Shown piece after piece: positions 6,766-8,894 of a DNA stretch of 8,894 nt. A program made the translations under genes and the position numbers. The notes under the pieces were generated by a model that worked only from the letters and a program-made list of their open reading frames with translations, was not told the origin of the DNA and made no database searches. The DNA is from Actinomycetes bacterium (GTDB lineage: Bacteria > Actinomycetota > Acidimicrobiia > Acidimicrobiales > RAAP-2), in the NCBI GenBank assembly GCA_021787255.1, contig JAJYMD010000102.1:1-8894 (forward strand). The letters are read 5' to 3'. Position 1 is the first letter of the stretch; each line of letters opens with the position of its first letter.

Positions 6766-8711
6766 CGCATGCTTCCTTCGTGCGAAGGCTCGGCGGATCG
6801 GAGCGGCAGCTTCGGCCCGGCGGTGCGCAGGTCACCGTTGCGTCGGGTCACGCCGATCGCGTCGAGGTGCGAGAGCAAGGGGAGGACCGTTCGTCGCGAC
6901 GCGCCCAGCGCGTCGCGCACGTCGGAGACTCTCACGCCTGCGGGAGCCTGCTCGAGCAGCGCCGCGACGCGTATGGCGGCTTCCTCGACGGCGCTCGCGG
7001 CGTACCACAGCCCGTTCGACTCGACGACGAGGCCGCTTCGGACGAGGCGCCGCAGATCGTTGCGTGCGACCCCGGTGGGCGGGGGCGGGTCGAACGGCGA
7101 GCGGCGCAGCGCCGCAAGGAAGGGGTGGTCGAGGAGGTCCGCGTCGACCGCCGGGTGGCCGGCGTCCTCACCGCGAGCGTCGATGGCTGCGGGGTCGGAG
7201 GGCTTGGTCTCGGCGGCATGCGTCCGTGCCTCCGCGGGACGGTCGCGTGAGGGACCCTCGACGGGTCGCGCGCGCGCGATCCCGTGCGACACGGTGAGGT
7301 CGTCGAGGGTCGCGGCCACGGCACGCTCGCGCTCGTCGAGAACGGAGAGGTCGAGCCCTGGCGCGCCGGCACTGCGCACGCGCTCGATCACCGACGCTCG
7401 CATGCGCTGGAGCACCTCCGGATCGACCACCCAGCGTCCCAACGTCGGCGTCGCAGGAGATCCCGTGAGCCGCTCCAGCTCGTCGGTGTCGACCCAGCCG
7501 CGCTCGGAGACCACTCGGGCGACTGAGATGCTTGGTTCAGCCTTCGAGATCGGCAGGACGGGGGCCACGTCGAGCAGCGTGCCTCCGCCGATCACCTCCT
7601 TTCGGCCGGCATCGCGCAGCACGAAGCGGTCGCCAGGAGCCAGCGGCAGGGCCGCGGTGAGCCAAAGACGGACCTTGCCGCTGGACCCGGGGGAGATCTC
7701 GTCGCTCGGTCCGAGCACGCGCAACTTGATCGCCTGCTCCGAGGTGCCGAGGTGAGCGAGGTACGCGCCGCGCGCCGACACCGGGTGGCCAAGGCCGGGG
7801 CACGTCGCCAGGTCCGCGTCCGCCACGGTGCAGCGGTGCCATTGACGCGCGTGCACGAGCGCAGCGCCGCGCGCCGACGTGTGGTGGTCGACGCCGGCGA
7901 GGTTCACCGCGAGGCGGCGACCGGGCTCGGCCGAGTCGAGGCGTCTCCCGTAGCTCTCGAGCCCGCGGACACGCACCGCCACAGGAGCGTCCGCCGCAGA
8001 AGAGACGATGTCCAGGCGGTCACCGACCGCGACGGTGCCACCCGCGAGGGTGCCGGTCACCACCGCACCCGCGCCGTGGATCGAGAACGAGCGGTCGATC
8101 CACAGTCTCGGGCGCCCTCGGTCCGGTGCCGGCGGCACCGAGGCGACCATCGCGCCGATGGCCTCGCGCAGGCCGCCCGGGCCGTCGAGGCCAAGCCCGG
8201 CGGGCACGTCTACGGCCACGACGGGCGCGTCCTCCAGGAACGTTCCCAAGACTCGTGATGCAATCTCGTCGCGCGCAACGCCCAGCCGATCGGCGTCGAC
8301 AGACGCCGCGTACGTCAGCGCCACCACGCCGCGCCGCACGCCGACGACGTCGAGGATCCGAAGATGGTCCTCGGTTTGTGGCTTCCACCCCTCGGTCGCC
8401 GCGACCACGAAGAGACATGCGTCGACGGCACCCACTCCTGCGACCATGTTCTTCAGGAACCGGACGTGGCCCGGGACGTCGACGACCCCGATCTCGATGC
8501 CCGAGGAAAGGACGGTGGACGCGAAGCCGAGGTCGATGGTGAGGCCCCGCCGCCGCTCCTCCTCCAGCCGGTCGGGATGCGTGCCCGTCAGCCACTCGAC
8601 GAGCGTCGATTTGCCGTGGTCGACGTGCCCGGCGGTGACGACGACGCGTGATGGCGGGGCCGCACCCGCCGAACGTGCAGCGGTGTCAACGCGTGCCATC
8701 TGCCGCGCCAT
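6762..8711 (-). CDS. selB: Selenocysteine-specific translation elongation factor
   Basis: SelB binds GTP, Sec-tRNA(Sec) and the SECIS hairpin and brings selenocysteine to UGA codons. The 649-residue product shows G1 GHVDHGKS (28-35), G2 region RGLTIDLGFA (55-64, Thr58), G3 DVPGH (78-82) followed by VRFLKNMVAG. The beta-barrel domains run from about 200 to 375 (FSIHGAGAVVTGTL at 209-222) and winged-helix domains from about 390 to the end, the last near 575-632, where SECIS binding is expected. Oddities: the G4 motif, normally [N/T]KxD, reads TYAA (133-136), and the G5 region, normally containing SA, reads VDVPAGLG (167-174). A charged Pro/Ala-rich linker (about 478-527) separates the C-terminal winged helices. 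The ATG at 8711 shares one base with the upstream alaX stop (TGATG) and has GAGG ten bases ahead; a second ATG at 8699 is possible. It ends overlapping selD. Confidence 0.94.
   Translation of the reverse strand: MARQMARVDTAARSAGAAPPSRVVVTAGHVDHGKSTLVEWLTGTHPDRLEEERRRGLTIDLGFASTVLSSGIEIGVVDVPGHVRFLKNMVAGVGAVDACLFVVAATEGWKPQTEDHLRILDVVGVRRGVVALTYAASVDADRLGVARDEIASRVLGTFLEDAPVVAVDVPAGLGLDGPGGLREAIGAMVASVPPAPDRGRPRLWIDRSFSIHGAGAVVTGTLAGGTVAVGDRLDIVSSAADAPVAVRVRGLESYGRRLDSAEPGRRLAVNLAGVDHHTSARGAALVHARQWHRCTVADADLATCPGLGHPVSARGAYLAHLGTSEQAIKLRVLGPSDEISPGSSGKVRLWLTAALPLAPGDRFVLRDAGRKEVIGGGTLLDVAPVLPISKAEPSISVARVVSERGWVDTDELERLTGSPATPTLGRWVVDPEVLQRMRASVIERVRSAGAPGLDLSVLDERERAVAATLDDLTVSHGIARARPVEGPSRDRPAEARTHAAETKPSDPAAIDARGEDAGHPAVDADLLDHPFLAALRRSPFDPPPPTGVARNDLRRLVRSGLVVESNGLWYAASAVEEAAIRVAALLEQAPAGVRVSDVRDALGASRRTVLPLLSHLDAIGVTRRNGDLRTAGPKLPLRSAEPSHEGSMR
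6772..6779 (-). promoter_or_regulatory. Ribosome binding site of selD inside the selB 3' end
   Basis: On the minus strand GAAGGAAG lies six bases before the GTG at 6765, within the last codons of selB. It decides the GTG start over the ATG at 6755, and with the GTGA stop/start overlap it points to coupled translation. Confidence 0.7.
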
Positions 8712-8894
8712 CAGTCGAGGACCTCGAGGCGGATGCGCTTGTTCCCCTTTCCCTTCGACTCCGTCTTGACCACGCGGATCCTGCCCACCTCGTCCGTTCT
8801 TCGGACGTGCGTCCCGCCGTCCGCCTGCCTGTCCAGGCCGACGATGTCGATCACCCGAAGCTCGGTCACGGAGGGGGGAACCAGGTTCACCTTC
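8711..8894 (-). CDS. alaX: Alanyl-tRNA trans-editing protein, C-terminal part (gene continues beyond window)
   Basis: The minus-strand frame entering at 8893 gives 60 residues ending at TGA 8713-8711. They read LRVIDIVGLDRQADGGTHV, then RRTDEVGRIRVV, then KTESKGKGNKRIRLEV. This is the second-additional-domain pattern shared by AlaRS, ThrRS and free-standing AlaX proteins (vdIxGxDxQxCGGTHVxxTxEvGxIxIxKxExKGKxxxRI). AlaX hydrolyses Ser or Gly mischarged on tRNA(Ala). The zinc-binding CxxxH of this motif appears as DGGTH, so the usual Cys ligand is Asp; the matching HxxxH would be upstream, outside the window. A free-standing protein is preferred over the editing domain of a full AlaRS, because the protein ends right after this domain with no C-Ala domain. 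The stop is fused to the selB start (TGATG), so this gene leads or precedes the sel genes in one operon. Confidence 0.8.
   Translation of the reverse strand, partial: KVNLVPPSVTELRVIDIVGLDRQADGGTHVRRTDEVGRIRVVKTESKGKGNKRIRLEVLD

Noticed and set aside
5554..7755. Very long plus-strand open frame opposite selA, selD and selB
   Set aside because: It is a shadow of three firmly identified genes, caused by high GC. The product is Arg/Gly/Ser-rich and has no motif.

Overview
The window is very GC-rich (roughly 70 % by eye, with strong G/C third-position bias and many GTG starts). It looks like chromosomal DNA of a high-GC bacterium, most likely an actinomycete-type lineage (Actinomycetota). I cannot name a genus from the sequence.

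The left half is a loose set of unrelated genes. First is the 3' end of a HicB-type antitoxin gene (+), followed at once by a small hairpin. Next, on the minus strand, are an orphan ABC ATPase of the ModF/YlmA type and a GH76-type glycoside hydrolase. A 180-bp divergent intergenic region separates the hydrolase from a plus-strand quinone oxidoreductase-like MDR gene. A short orphan ParA-family ATPase follows on the plus strand. It converges on the right-hand operon, and a perfect 14-bp inverted repeat covers the end of its coding region and the gap.

The right half (about 4406-8894, minus strand) is one tightly packed transcription unit: alaX (partial at the window edge) > selB > selD > selA. 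Every junction overlaps: TGATG for alaX/selB, GTGA for selB/selD and GTGA for selD/selA. This unit supplies three of the four classical bacterial selenocysteine components. SelD makes selenophosphate, SelA converts Ser-tRNA(Sec) to Sec-tRNA(Sec), and SelB delivers it to UGA codons. I see no tRNA(Sec) gene (selC) and no convincing selenoprotein gene in the window. The leading gene encodes an AlaX-type trans-editing domain, which normally removes serine or glycine mischarged on tRNA(Ala).

Most worth a second look: SelB's guanine-specificity motifs (G4 and G5) are altered; the AlaX-sel coupling; the Asp in place of Cys in the AlaX zinc motif; and the GH76-like protein, which has one of the paired catalytic aspartates replaced by Gly and shows no signal peptide. 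I found no CRISPR array, insertion sequence, phage gene or rRNA/tRNA gene. No gap between genes exceeds 300 bases.
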